From Haematobia irritans (taxonomy: Eukaryota; Arthropoda; Insecta; Diptera; Muscidae), in NCBI RefSeq assembly GCF_050003625.1, contig NC_134397.1, positions 278,622,070 through 278,686,069 of the forward strand: a DNA stretch of 64,000 nucleotides, in the 5' to 3' direction. Numbering within the stretch: the first letter of the stretch is position 1; every line of letters starts with the position of its first letter. The notes below the pieces were generated by a model. The model did not search any database. It had not been told where the DNA came from and worked only from the letters and a program-made list of their open reading frames with translations. The position numbers and the translations under genes were made by a program. Of the stretch, positions 24,241-37,800 are shown piece by piece.

Positions 24241-25483
24241 AAGGGTTATACGGCCAAAATTTGGTCAATATAAACTTGACGTATTTCTTTCAATTTTGCA
24301 TTTAAAAAACCTGAACACCCCTCATTTTGAAGGTGTGTGTGTGTAGAATGTTGCTCCTATTTTGATTTTGGAATTCACTCTTCAGTTGTCAAAATGCCGT
24401 CCAAGCAAGAAGAGCAGCGTATCAAAATTTGGCTCGCGCATCGCGAAAATCCGAGCTACTCGCACGCAAAGCTGGCAAAATCGCTAAAAGTTGCCAAATC
24501 AACCGTTACAAATGTAATTAAAGTTTTTGGGGAACGTTTGTCGACAGCCAGGATGTCTGGATCGGGGGGAAATCGAAAACCGGAAGCCGCTGAGACGACA
24601 AAGAGAGTTGCCGGTAGTTTCAAGCGAAACCCTAACCTCTCTCTCCGAGATGCCGCAAATAAGCTGGGTGTATCGTCTACAACCGTGCATCGAGCCAAAA
24701 AACGAGCCGGACTATCGACTTACAAGAAGGTAGTGACTCCAAATCGCGATGATAAACAAAATACGACGGCCAAAGCGCGATCCCGGAGGCTGTACACGAC
24801 GATGCTGACGAAGTTTGACAGCATGGTAATGGACGACGAAACCTACGTCAAAGCCGACTACAAGCTGCTTCCGGGACATGAGTTTTATACGGCAAAAGGA
24901 AGGGGAAAGGTAGCAGATATTTTCAAGCACATAAAACTGTCAAAGTTCGCAAAGAAATATCTGGTTTGGCAAGCCATCTGTACCTGTGGCTTGAAAAGCA
25001 GCATTTTCATAGCTTCCGGGACTGTCAACCAATAAATTTACGTGAAAGAATGTTTAAATAAACGTCTGCTGCCTTTCCTGAAGAAACACGGTTGTTCCGT
25101 ACTGTTTTGGCCGCCAACAACGTGCAGGTGGTTCCCAAGGACAAGAACCCTCCCAACACGCCCGAGCTCCACCCAATTGAGAAATACTGGGATATTGTCA
25201 AGCGGAACCTAAAGAAGACCAGAAAAAACTGCTAAGCAGCAGTTCAAGGCAAACTGGCTTTCTGCGGCGAAGAAGGTGGACAAGGTGGCTGTACAAAATC
25301 TGATGGCAGGTGTCAAGCGTGAGGCCCCGCAATTCGGATTTGGAAAAGCGAAAGCCTAACTGAATATTTTTCCTGAATTTTATACTAATTGAACTTGAAA
25401 AAGTAATTTAATTTGATTTTTTAAATAAACGATTTCACCGATTTACACGCGTAAATCGACGAAATTTTGACCGTATCACCCTT
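24241..25483 (+). mobile_element. Tc1/mariner element (DDxE type), inactivated
   Basis: The 1.24-kb element is flanked by TA (24239-24240 and 25484-25485). Its inverted ends are AAGGGTTATACGGCCAAAAT on the left and, reverse-complemented, AAGGGTGATACGGTCAAAAT on the right. It carries a plus-strand transposase pseudogene. Base composition is visibly richer in G and C than the surrounding DNA, as expected for an imported coding unit. Confidence 0.9.
24394..25359 (+). pseudogene. Tc1/mariner transposase with stop, deletion and frameshift
   Basis: The protein starts MPSKQEEQRIKIWLAHRENP and has two helix-turn-helix-like segments (about residues 15-45, with AKLAKSLKVAKSTVTNVI, and about residues 85-105, with SLRDAANKLGVSSTTVHRA). 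The first catalytic Asp lies in MDDETYVKADY. An in-frame TAA follows GTVNQ at 25033-25035. Reading then resumes as IYVKECLNKRLLPFLKKHG until 'LFW', where the second-Asp region is deleted. A frameshift leads to PELHPIEKYWDIVKRNLKK, with Glu as the third catalytic position, and the C-terminus FGFGKAKA. At least three lesions, so inactive. Confidence 0.88.
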
Positions 25484-25487
25484 TAAT

Positions 25488-26525
<1,038 letters not shown>

Positions 26526-26928
26526 TCTACTTTTCTTACCTGTTTTATTAAAACTTCGTTAATTGTTAAAATTATTATACAATCTTTCGAATTACATTAT
26601 TAGACTTTGACGGGGAACTACATAAAATACAAATATAAAATTAAAATTTTAACAAATAAACAAAACATCTGTTTTTTTTTATAAAAACTAATTGCCATCT
26701 AATCTCTTTCGGTTTGGCCAATTCATGCCAATTTCTATGGAGGATTATACGGCAATATTCGTATAGAACCCATTTCTCACATGAAAACCGAGATGATAAT
26801 TTTATTCATATTTTATTCCTTCTCCATAAGTCCCACTTTTTACTTGCTACCTTTCGACCTTGATGAGTATTTGTAGGTAAAAACTGGGATTTAGAAAAAA
26901 GTAATAGATAGTAATTTTAATAAATTAT

Positions 26929-27564
26929 ATCATTATTTAACTGAATGGATCACAAATACATTTAAAATCAATTAAATTCAATTTTATTATTATATAATTT
27001 TATTTTGAATTTTTCAGAACTTCATTATTTTAAATTTAGGTACATAACNNNNNNNNNNNNNNNNNNNNNNNNNNNNNNNNNNNNNNNNNNNNNNNNNNNN
27101 NNNNNNNNNNNNNNNNNNNNNNNNNNNNNNNNNNNNNNNNNNNNNNNNATCGCTCCCTGTTAAATAGCGCTCCAAGCTACTAAACACATATATGTTTATA
27201 GGCTATTTCTAAATTAATATATGTTTGCATCCAAGCATATTATATTTACAAACATTTTATGTCCCAAACATAATATGTTCTAACATATTAACATATATGT
27301 CCCAAACATGTTATGCTAGTTTATGAACATTATATGCTTGCACTCAAAAATATTGTGTTTAAAAATTTGTGTTCCAAACATATAGTGTTTATAGCCAAAC
27401 ATATGAAAAACAGTCTTTTTCATACATAACTTCTCCTTTCTTTTATCATTATTTAACTGAATGAATCACAAATACATTTAAAATCAATTAAATTCAATTT
27501 TATTATTATATAATTTTATTTTGAACTTTTCAGAACTTCATTATTTTAAATTTAGGTACATAAC
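26929..27564. repeat. Direct repeat flanking an assembly gap
   Basis: Sequence 26929-27048 recurs at 27444-27564 with only a few differences ('gaatggatcac' against 'gaatgaatcac'). The short 'acataacttctcctttcttt' also occurs twice, near 27424 and 27559. The gap and a 'catatatg' family element (about 27180-27420) lie between the copies. Confidence 0.85.
27049..27148. other. Assembly gap (100 N)
   Basis: Exactly 100 undetermined bases, a conventional placeholder, so the true length is unknown. Confidence 1.
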
Positions 27565-28690
27565 TTCTCCTTTCTTTTAGAACAGGAGTACAAAATCAAT
27601 AAATATGTAGTTCAGTGAACTAGACAATTTATTAGCTTATACAGATACATTTACGGGTGTAGCATTCGTCTGTTGTCAAGATAGAAATTTCATAATTCTT
27701 CTTTATATCTGGTCAATCCCATTAAAAATGTTAATCCAATATGAATTCCAAATAACACATGGTGTTAAACGGACTATTGAGATGTACTGCAAACTTTTAT
27801 TTATTTATTTTATTTTTATTTTTATTATGTAATTTGAAGACACAGAGCGGCCAATTTATATAAACTACAAAGGACTAATACAGTGGGAAACGCATATAAG
27901 AAAGTCAGAAAAATCCCGCAATTTTTTTATTATATGTGATTTTTTTCTTATAGACAATTATTGCATATCAGAAAAAAGTTTCCTTTAAGCATATATATTT
28001 AAAAAAGAAATTTCTTTCTTATAGGAACACAAAAATCTCCTTTAGAAAGAAGTAATAAAATTTCGGTTTATGTTTTTATTAAAAAATTTGAAAATTTATG
28101 AACTCCAATTTGAACAATTGAACTCCAATTTGAACAATTTTTTTAAAATTGTGTATATTTTATTATATACACAAAATTTTAAAAAATTCAGTCAATATGT
28201 AGTTGTTAAAGTTGTCTAGTTTTATAGTATTTTGTGATACCACTAGTTATCTAATTACTTAGCTATGATTTTAAATAATCTTATTTTATTAAAAACAAAA
28301 GTATAGAAGGATATATAATAAAATACACAAAACTAAAAAATTCTACACATTAAAGAAGATTCTTATAGGAAATTTTTATAACGTGATTTTCATTTATAAG
28401 TTCTCTTAAGTTTTATGTCTTAAGGTAAGTAATATGTTCGCTTTTCGAGTTGAAATTTTCGCGGTTACTTTATTAAAACAGTGCAATATAAAGCATTAAC
28501 TCAATTGATGCGCAGTTTTTGTTCCTCTAAATTTCGGCAAGACTTTATGGGAATATGTTTGTTTTCATTTATAATTTTGATTATTTCAGGAAAAGTAATC
28601 GCGAAGTTAAGTGATTTTCAACTCGAAAACCGAACATAGTACTCACCTTTAAATAAGACACATTCTGAGGTCTCGTGGAAATATTTAATA
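27565..28690. other. AT-rich sequence with no visible gene
   Basis: A TTTATTTATTTTATTTTTATT run near 27800 is followed by 'gacacagagcggccaattta', which resembles a block near 2510-2540 ('ggccaattgaggtaaatt') and suggests another dispersed repeat. I see nothing coding. Confidence 0.3.
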
Positions 28691-28923
28691 TAGGTTAGGT
28701 TAGGTGGCAGCCCGATGTATCAGGCTCACTTAAACTATTCAGTCCATTATGACACCACATTGGAGAACTTCTCTCTTATCACTGATGCTGCCCGATTCCA
28801 TGTTAAGCTCCTTTTTATACCCGACTCCGAACTGCTTTCCACATTACAGTGAAACCACTTAGAGAAGCTTTGAAACCCTCAGAAATGTCACCAGCATTAC
28901 TGAGGTGGGATAATCCACCGCTG
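28691..28923 (-). mobile_element. SINE copy, head missing
   Basis: It matches the family from the TTAGG tail (28691) through 'gaggtgggataatccaccgc'. The tRNA-like head is absent, as expected for 5' truncation of a retroposed element. Confidence 0.75.
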
Positions 28924-29509
28924 CCTATATGACACTAAACCCAATTTATTTCTGTATTCAGAATTATTAAGTTTTGAGAATTTGTTCCTGACTTTCATAA
29001 TTTTTTGCGTACGTTTGTTAAATGAACTAAAAAAAGGGGGAAAATATACACAAATGAAACATACAAATTTACTAAATCTGTGTATCCCAAAATCTCAGTA
29101 AATCAAATATTTTTCCCCTCCTTAAGAAAAATATGCCTTACTCAAAAGACATATGCCTTCAGCGGAGGCACGCATGTTAAAAAGATTCGTGTCCTAAATT
29201 TAAATGAAAAAAAAATTTAAAGCAATTTCTTTTAACTGAAATGTCTATATTTTAAACAATACACATGTACTTCAATATTTTGTCAGTGAGTTCTAATTAT
29301 GTTATATTTATTTTAGTGTGAACAATCCATTCCATAGCACTTTAATTATTCTCCACTTCTGTAACGACCCTCGTTATTTCCATGAGGGATGAACAGTGCT
29401 GCCGCTAGTGAAAAATTGAGTGAAGTAGATTTTGGAAAAATGTGGAGTAGATTGAATAAAATTGAAGTAGCATACATTTTTGAAAACAAAACAATAGAAT
29501 TCATTTTAT

Positions 29510-30150
29510 TATACCCTCCACCATAGGATGGTATCACAATGGACTGAATAGTCTAAGTGAGCCTGATATATCGAGCTGCCACCTAACCTAACCATAGGAT
29601 GGGGGTATATTAACTTTGTCATTCCGTTTGTAACACATCGAAATATTGCTCTAAGACCACATAAAGTATATATATTCTGGGTCGTGGTGAAATTCTGAGT
29701 CGATCTGAGCATGTCCAGCCGTCCGTCCGTCTGTTGAAATCACGCTTACTTCCGAACGAAAGAAGCTATCAACTTGAAACTTGGCACAAGTAGTTGTTAT
29801 TGATGTAGGTTGGATGGTAATGCAAATGGGTCATATCGGTCCACTTTTACGTATAGCCCCCATATAAACGGACCCCCAAATTTGGCTTGCAGACCCTCTA
29901 AAAGAAGCAAATATCATCCGATCCGGCTGAAATTTGGTACATGGTATTAGTATATGGGGCCTAACAACCATGCGAAAATTGGTCCACATCGGTCCATAAG
30001 TACATATAGCCCCCGTATAAACCGATCCCCCGATTTGGCTTGCGGAGCCTCTAAGAGAAGCAAATTTCATCCGATCCGGCTGAAATTTGGTACATGGTGT
30101 AAGCATATGGTCTCTAACAACTATGCAAAAATTGGGCCACATCGGGTAAT
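29510..30150 (-). repeat. Dispersed repeat with 'taccctccaccat' end, interrupted by a SINE fragment
   Basis: This has the 'ataccctccaccatagg' end and 'cgtccgtccgtctg', followed by about 150-bp units containing 'agcccc.tataaaccgatcc' and 'ccgatccggctgaaatttgg'. It is the inverted, shorter relative of 48150-50500. Frames of 60-108 codons here are repeat translations. Confidence 0.65.
29532..29591 (+). mobile_element. 60-bp SINE fragment with 11-bp target duplication
   Basis: The 60 bases from 'tatcacaatggactga' to 'cctaacctaa' are the extreme 3' end of the SINE. They are flanked by exact copies of CCATAGGATGG (29521-29531 and 29592-29602). The insertion lies inside another repeat. Confidence 0.85.
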
Positions 30151-30548
30151 AATTCAATGATTGAAACCGCTATGTTAATCGTAATTAGAGGAATAGGAAA
30201 AACAATTAGGTAATATGGGGAAAAATTTTTAAATTTGAAGAAGAACAAAAAGTGAAGCAGATTTTTGGAAGAAGGAGTGACGAAGTAAATTTTGTGAAAA
30301 TGAAGCAAAATACTTCGATTGAAGTAGTAGCGGCAGCACTGGGGATGAATTGTTCAGAGATTACCTTGAAACGCTCTTTGCAATCCACAAGTTGATTTTG
30401 TTTTTATACAACCGTAAACTGTTCCCGTTGTGATGGTCTCTGAATAAAACGATGATTTCTTGGGCTGATTGGGTAAAGTGTAGAACTAAACTACAATTTT
30501 CTCGATTCTATTTGCCAAGCCAAAGACAATTTAATCTACTGATTACGA

Positions 30549-31004
30549 TTATTTCTTCACATCAAAATTCAGGGAAAGCACAAACAAAACAGTCCAGGTC
30601 CATAACGATGAAAGTTCACATTTCAAGTTCACAATGAACATTGTTGGTGAGGAGGATGAACATAACATAACATTTTGGACATTGTATATTCGACGCCGCC
30701 GCGAGGCATACGTCTGTTTAATTTGCTTTCTTTCATTGTTTGTGCGGCGGCAGTAGCTTGGGAAGAGCAAAGCGTTTGGTAGCATTCGAATTATGCGAAG
30801 TAAATAACGCGTACGTAATACGGCTATTGACTGGTGAAAAATATTGCGAGCTATGTTGCCGCTGATGGGGTGACTGAGGGATGGATGAATGGATAGATGG
30901 GGGCTGACTGGATAGATGATGGTGGTGGCGGTGGTGTTGGCAGAGTACACATCACTTAGTTTTTTGTTCTTATCAACATCGCATTCATTATTGTTTTTTG
31001 ACAT
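30549..31004 (-). CDS. Unrecognised 151-codon open frame, doubtful
   Basis: From the ATG at 31004 the frame reads MSKNNNECDVDKNKKLSDV, runs for about 151 residues and ends DVKK. The region (about 30550-31550) is less AT-rich and freer of repeats than its neighbours. However, the frame shows no domain, signal peptide or membrane pattern, has Ser, Thr and Arg runs, and no splice partner was found. It could be part of an untranslated exon, promoter DNA or chance. The frame can be opened further to 31142 only with a non-ATG start. Confidence 0.15.
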   Translation of the reverse strand: MSKNNNECDVDKNKKLSDVYSANTTATTIIYPVSPHLSIHPSLSHPISGNIARNIFHQSIAVLRTRYLLRIIRMLPNALLFPSYCRRTNNERKQIKQTYASRRRRIYNVQNVMLCSSSSPTMFIVNLKCELSSLWTWTVLFVLSLNFDVKK

Positions 31005-31142
31005 GGACAATTGCGGCGACGAATAATAAAAATCACTTGTTACATAACGCACAAGACTCTTGAAATAATAATCGAATCGACTAAACCACAATAAAATAAT
31101 AAAAAAATATATTGAGTTATAGACTTGTACTATCAATTTCAA

Positions 31143-32149
31143 TTTTAATTTGCTTGGTTACTTGTTATGAGATGTAGCCGTTCATTCTACATCTACGACA
31201 TTTTTGTTATTGTCACAGCCCTCTTTCGAATGGGGCGTAAAACCAGCTGGTTTGGCGATGTTGAACGTTAAAATTTCTTCATACTTTCATCCTCATACTC
31301 AATTGAACAGACACATACAAAAAACACAATATTTCTTTTGAACACTTTATTCCTTCTTTTTGTCTTGCACATTTTTTACCTTCTAAATTCAACGAGCTAT
31401 TGAGATGGAGTAAATGCGCGCGTCCCCTTAACTTTCGACCGGTTTGCTTTGGCAGTAGGCTGACAACTGAATAAAAAGGTTTGATGAAAATTATTATCTG
31501 ACAACAGCTTTAACTGTTCGCTCTCTTGCTCCACATATTTGGGGGGAGAGCAAACAGAGCACATCGAAAAAAGCTAAGTCAACATTTTTTGTACGAAAAG
31601 CTTAGCTACCATTATTTGGAGAACTTTTTGTTCCTCTTACCTCCCCTATTTTCACAATCTTTTAATACTACTCTCATCTTATTCTCATATTGTTGTTGTT
31701 GTTTTTTTTTTGGAGAATGTTTACGTCAGATAAACAATGGGGCCACAGTATTTTGCTGTGGGTGCTGAGAAAATTGTGTATAAATATGTATATATTTTGG
31801 AAACATTACTAGTAAGGCCAGTCGATGCTGTTGATTTTTTAAATATAAAATATTTTTAAATATATTTAATATATTAATAAAACATGTAGTTTATTGAAGA
31901 AAAAAATGCACATATATAAATAAAAATAAACGTGAGTTAACAGTTCTAATTTTTAAGTAAAAGGTTTAAAATATGTAAGATTTGTCCAAATGAATGAAAA
32001 AGTTCAATAAAATCATTCCATATATGATTTCAATTCAGTTAAATTTTTCATTCTGAAGTATAGTGGTACATAAATATAGGAAAATGTTTTTTAAAATATG
32101 TAATGGATTCTACCTAATTTCTACGAAAATCACATCGTTGAAACAAATA
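31143..32149. other. Sequence with no assignable gene
   Basis: The first 350 bases are of moderate GC content ('gcgcgcgtccccttaac' near 31415), the rest very AT-rich. I see no gene. A promoter or untranslated exon is possible but unsupported. Confidence 0.3.
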
Positions 32150-32754
32150 AAAATGTCTTTGGCGCTATACGAAGTTCATTTTAACTGAAAGAAGGGTTCA
32201 TTTTAACTGAAAGAAGGGGTCACTTTTTTCCACAAAAGGTTAGCATCGAATGTTACCTGATAATTGAAGATTCCAAAATGAAGATGAATAGAAGGGTTGT
32301 TATTCTGTTGGTGTTTTGGAGAAAGTTTCCTTTAACAATTTTTTGTTTACGTTAGTTAAATTAACTAAAACCGAGGAAATTAATATACCCAAATGAAGCT
32401 AAAGATTAACTAAATTCGTGTCTTCCAAAAAATAGTTAAGAATTTCTTTAAATTTGTACTTTTTACCAAAAATGCGTCCATCATGAACTTCGTATGTCAC
32501 TAAAGACATTCTTGCAATTTTGAACTCCAAGTTTTTCCTTCAAACTAAAAATGTTTCTTTAACAAGTGAAAAGACTTAATTATGTCTAATAAATTTTCTT
32601 GAATTTGTCGAAATATATTTACTTATTTTTATGACATCGGCGTGATGCCAACGGTTGTAATACAGTTTAGTTAAAATTTTCTACAAATATTCAAAATTTT
32701 CTAAAATTAACCGAAAGTTTTCTTCCTGGTGGGTTCACTGTTTTTTCAGTGTAT
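32150..32754. repeat. 'gaacttcgtat' MITE family copy
   Basis: It shares 'atgaacttcgtatg.cactaaagacatt', 'caatttgtcgaaa.atattta' and the 'ggttcactgttttttcagtg' end with 33359-33801 and 62111-62606. The left end is disordered, with a duplicated 'cattttaactgaaagaaggg'. Confidence 0.55.
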
Positions 32755-33284
32755 ACACAAAAAAGGGTATCGATTACAGTTCGATACAAGAAATATAGCA
32801 AAATTTCCTACTTCTTAGAACGAGTGAACTAAAATATTTTTCTATGTAAGGAAGTCAGATTTATCATTTTATAAGAAATTTTACTAAAGTTAAAGAAACT
32901 CGGGTTTAGTTCGGGGTTTGTTCATTGTTATCAGTGAATAAAACTTTCTTGTTCAGTTGTAAATACTTATACCCCGCGAAGAAATCAGTATTAGTAAAAT
33001 TCTATGTTTTATTGTAGTCAATGAACTATTCCTAACTGCTTTAAGTTTAGGATTTTTTTCTGAAACAAGTAAATTTTATTATTTCACACAAAAATTTAAC
33101 TTAATGGAAATAAAATGGCTAAACTAAATTTTTGAACATTTTTTCCTTTAGTTTCGCAAGCACATTTTCCTGGGTGTTGTAGAATCTTTTAAAAACAGCA
33201 GGACTTTCCTATCTCTATTTCCTCCTCTTCCGATTTCTGTTCTTGTGTTTCACTTATTACAAAAAATTGTATTAAAGTACTGCC

Positions 33285-33358
33285 GTTAGGTTAGGTATTG
33301 TGTTAGCCCCATTGGTTGACTTCTCTATTTCCACTGAAGAGGGAACCCCCTTTTTATA
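33285..33358 (-). repeat. SINE 3' fragment
   Basis: A TTAGG-tailed fragment with 'agccccattggttgacttct' resembling the SINE 3' region. It abuts the MITE that follows. Confidence 0.45.
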
Positions 33359-33801
33359 CACTCAAAAAAATGAACCCTCTATTTCCTTTACTCTAATATT
33401 TTTTTCCGTGCGTTAGTTAAATGAACTAAAAAAATGGGAAAAAATATACACAAATGAAACATAAAGATTTACTAAATTCGTACTTCGCACAAAATAGTTC
33501 ATTATTTCTTGAAATTTGTAAATTCTACTACAAATGCGCCCATCTTGAACTTTGTATGACACTAAAGACAATTTTGAACTCCAATTTTTTCCTTCAAACT
33601 ACAAAATTTGCTTTAACAAGTGAATCAAATTAATTATGTGTAATAAAGTTTCTTCAATTTGTTGAAAAATATTTACTTATTTTTGTGATGTCGGCGTGAT
33701 GTCAGAGTTTGTAATACTGTTTAGTTAAAAATTTTTAAAAATAGTCTAAATTTTCTAAAATTAACCAAAATTTTTTTTCCTGGTAGGTTCACTGTTTTTT
33801 T
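33359..33801. mobile_element. MITE with CACTCAAAAAAA inverted end
   Basis: The left end is cactcaaaaaaatgaaccct, the right end 'ggttcactgtttttt'. The interior matches the family at 62111-62606, including 'cttgaactttgtatgacact'. It has no coding capacity and no clear target duplication. Confidence 0.6.
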
Positions 33802-33852
33802 AAGTTTAGCTGAGTCCGAACGGATTTTCACATTGCGGTGAAACCACTTAGC

Positions 33853-34125
33853 AAAAAGTTTTTCAGCGGTGATTTATCCCCTCTCAGTAATGATGGTGAC
33901 ATTTCTGAGTGTTTCAAAGCTTCTCTAAGTCATTTCACGGCAATGTGGAACGCCGTTCGGACTCGGCCATAAAAAGAAGGTCCCTTGTCATTGAGCTTAA
34001 CATGGAATCGGACAGCACTCAGTGATAAGAGAGAAGTTCATCACTGTGGTATCACGATGGACTGAATAGTCTAAGTGAACCTGAAATATCGGGCTGCCAC
34101 TATACCTGACCTAACCTATCCTACC
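33853..34125 (+). mobile_element. SINE copy, head missing
   Basis: It runs from 'aaaaagtttttcagcggtg' through the full family body to 'ctgacctaacctatccta', a decayed CCTAA tail. A short inverted SINE fragment (about 33807-33852) abuts its 5' side. Confidence 0.75.
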
Positions 34126-34889
34126 TTATAAATAATTGTACCATAATTCCTACTCTGCGCTTGTAGAAGTATTCGAAAAATTGCTAGTTCTCCTATCCGC
34201 TATAAAACGAAAAGATTTGGTGAAATCGGTGTACAGTTTATTTCTTCATTCAATATAAATATATTAATATACTTGCAAAGTTATATTAGAATGGGAAACG
34301 TCGATTATAATTTCAAATCAAAATATAATTAATTGACTACATAATCAGAACTTACTTGCAAGACCATTACGAGAACGTAACACTGTGTTGTGTTTTCATG
34401 GGCTACATTCAAATTCCTATAAGAATCTTAGTTTGTGTGTTATCACTAAAATGTGCGCGAGAGAGATTTACTTTGACAATTGAATGTCAAGGGCCCCGGA
34501 GATGGTTTGTCGCCCAATTGGAATGAGACAAAGATTGAAACAAATAAGTAATACACTCTCCGGCACTCTCGCATAGGTGGGAATGCCGAATACACAGATA
34601 AAAATTTGTTAACATGCATGGCTATTCCAGCTTATAGGTCATTTTCGTTTGGGGTCTCAAAGGGACCATATTATATAATACAAATTGATGTCAATAGTTA
34701 CCGTAATCTCAGGCAAGATTTTAAATAAAATATTTACCATTGTTGTATTATTAAATTGCAATGACTTCCTTGCAGAAACATTGACAACTTATTCGTTGGC
34801 ATTAAATAAAAACAATTCCTCAGAGAACTCTTGTTTTCTAATCCAAAACATTAAAAAAAAATTATTTGTCTTTCCTTCGAAACATAAAA
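34126..34889. other. Intergenic sequence
   Basis: No gene seen. Composition is mixed and no repeat of the listed families is obvious. It probably lies between the end of the exchanger transcript and the repeats to the left. Confidence 0.3.
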
Positions 34890-37800
34890 AATTTATTTAT
34901 ATGTACATATATTTATTTGTGAATCTTCCTAGTACAGCAATACATATGTCTTATAACTTTGCTAGAATCAGTTTTGTTACAATAATTTTAGACTAACAAA
35001 GTTTTTTGTTGTCAATGCTGTTTCATTCAAGCCAAACAATGTTCATTAGGAAGAAACATTGCAATGGGTACAATAAATAAACATTTATGCCTTTAAGTGG
35101 ACAAATTTCAAAAGAAATCATTACATAAGGAAAATGCGTTGCTCTTAGTTTGTTTTGTAAGATTTTTATAAGATTTTGGATATATATGTAGGTACCGTTA
35201 ATAGATTTTAAAAACCCCCATCCCAATTCCAAATTATTTCCATGGATGAAAAAATAAAACAACGTTGCATATGTATTTGTTTGGGTAAGTGCAAGCTGTA
35301 ATGATTGATCATTGTTATTGTTGTTTGGTATTGTTTTGTTTATATTTTATTAATATTTTTCATTTAATAAACTAACATAACATCAACAGTAAACATTATA
35401 CATTATACAATATCGTGTCCTTCTTAATTGTTTATTTTTTCATTGGTTTGTTATTTATCTGCAACGATTATAATTTTAAATTAATGAGTTGTTATTCTTT
35501 AAACATAATATTATGGGTTTTTTCCTCTTCATTTTGGTTTGCTTTGCTCATTTGTTCATCCTAGTTATCATCATTGTATTTACTAAGATTCTTCTTTTGC
35601 TTCCGATAAATAAATCTTTTGTTTTCTATATGTTTGTATGTAAATGTTGCTATGTGAGTATGTATGTATATTTTAGTTTAGTGTTTCCATTAAAATTATT
35701 ACTGAGATATAGGAATAATACACATTGACAATTAAAGTAAATAAAACAAATTAACATAGTATCAACAGATAGTTGCATTTACTCATTAATATAATTAGCT
35801 AACAGTATTTTTTTCTAAAGAGTTCTTATAAGATTTGTTATTGTTATATACACAGTCTTACACAAGTTTACATGCGCTTTAAGAAATTGTATTTTCTTTA
35901 ATTAATAAAATATAATAAAATATGCATATATATGCTTTAGATTTTGTAAATTAATTTGAAAAACAAAGTATTTGTCAATTTTCAAGAAGATTTTTTTAGT
36001 CTGGATTATAAACAACAACAAGAAACATGTTTAGTTATAAGGTAAAAACTTCAAGAGTATGTATACTTATGTGAGACTGTGTAGGTAGTAGGTTAGGTTT
36101 GGGGTCATTACATAGATTTGTCATTTTGATTTAACATGTTTACCTGTGTATAAATATAGACGTATGTATGTATAGGTATTTATTGTATGCATGTTTAGGC
36201 TTTTATGTTACGGTGTATATTTACACAGACATGGGGTGGGTATTGGTTCATATAATAATGTTTGTAGGGTTTTAAAATACGATAAACAAGACTCTTTTTC
36301 CAGAGCAAGGACTTCCACCCTTATAATGAACATATTTCAAAGAATAGTGGGTGAAAGTTCCTTTGTGGAGATTCTGTTAATTTACAGAGTGACGAATAAA
36401 ATGCGAAATAAATGTTAGATCGTTAGCATACCAGTTAAAGTAATCCATTCGCATATGTAAAACAAGCAGAATGAAACGAAGTGAAGACAAGCAATACATT
36501 TTTCTGTAAAAAAACGTTCTAATTGTATTTCTTACCCGTCAGAACAGTGGCTTACAGTTTTGAATTATAAGTTTTTGTCATTCGAATTGCGAAAACGAAA
36601 ACCAGAAGAGCAGGTATACCAGAGATCTTTCTGTGTGTGGGAGAATCGCTTCTCCCGATAAAGAGAAAGAAATAGTTCAATATTTAAAAAAAAAAATCGA
36701 AAACATAAAAAAATTTATAATTAATTTCACAGTTTACGACAGGAATCTCTAAGGATTTTAAAAAGAAATGTTAAAATTAGAATATTCGTAATATTATGGA
36801 TAATTGTTCTATATTATATAACTATAGTTTTGTAAGTTTTCAATATGTAGGGAAGTTTATAATGTAGCTTGAATTATTCGGAAGATGTTATTGATCAAAT
36901 TTTATTTCGAAGACAGAGAAGAAGAGGAAAGACTGTTTTCATAATAGGTATTTACTAGCATAAATTTGTTATCATTTAACGAAGAATATATTCGAAATGT
37001 AGAATTATCAACAATATTTTTATATTAAGTATACAGCTGTGATTAAATCTTATAATGATTTTTTTTCTATTTTATATATATGAGCAAATTAATTTTGGAT
37101 TTAATATCTAAGGAGAGAGATGGGTAAGGAAGAGAAAAATGTATGTAAAACATAAACACAATATTTTAGTAATATTAGGTTTCATCGTTAATAATTACAA
37201 TATTATTTATTATATAAATTTGTTTTTAATATGTGTGTGGATAATTTCTTGTTACAATTATTTTTATTATTATTGTTATATTTGATTGTTTTTTTAAATA
37301 TAACACAAAAATATTTATAAATTTATAAGTTTTAAGTGTATATGTTTGTGTCTTTATAATGTGTTTTATGTTTTTGGTTTGCTTGTCACTTTGTATATGT
37401 AAAATTAATATTAATAGTAGTAGAGTACATAATTATTGTTACCAGTTGATTTTGTTTTTAATTTCCTTTAATAAATGGCATTTGCTCTTTTTTAACAAAT
37501 AAGAAATAATTTAGCATATTCTTCCTATTATTTAAATATTAGACATAGAGATTCTCTTAAGTATTTCTTTAATTTTAATTAAAAAAATAAAATTTAACAA
37601 ATTGCTTTAAACATAGAATCCTAATTTGTCCATATTTTAAAAATTCTGTGTTGGTTTTCAAATATGTAATATTGTTTGTTTATGTATAAATGTGTATTAA
37701 AATTAGTTGTTTTTATTTTATTATTACTTTAAAACTAAAAGCATAAAACATGAAATTGACTTTATTGGAAAAAGTTGAACTTGTTTAGGTTCAGTTTTTA

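Noticed and set aside
24456..24930. Minus-strand and shifted frames inside the Tc1/mariner element
   Set aside because: They are shadows of the plus-strand transposase pseudogene.
30360..30420. TATA box (tataaaaa on the minus strand) and donor-like aag/gtaatc as a promoter and first exon
   Set aside because: The motif is common by chance in AT-rich DNA, and I could not connect it to sideroflexin or any other gene.
30549..31142. 197-codon minus-strand frame as a confident gene
   Set aside because: The frame begins with TTG, the first ATG is at 31004, and no domain or splice partner is visible. Kept only as a doubtful entry.
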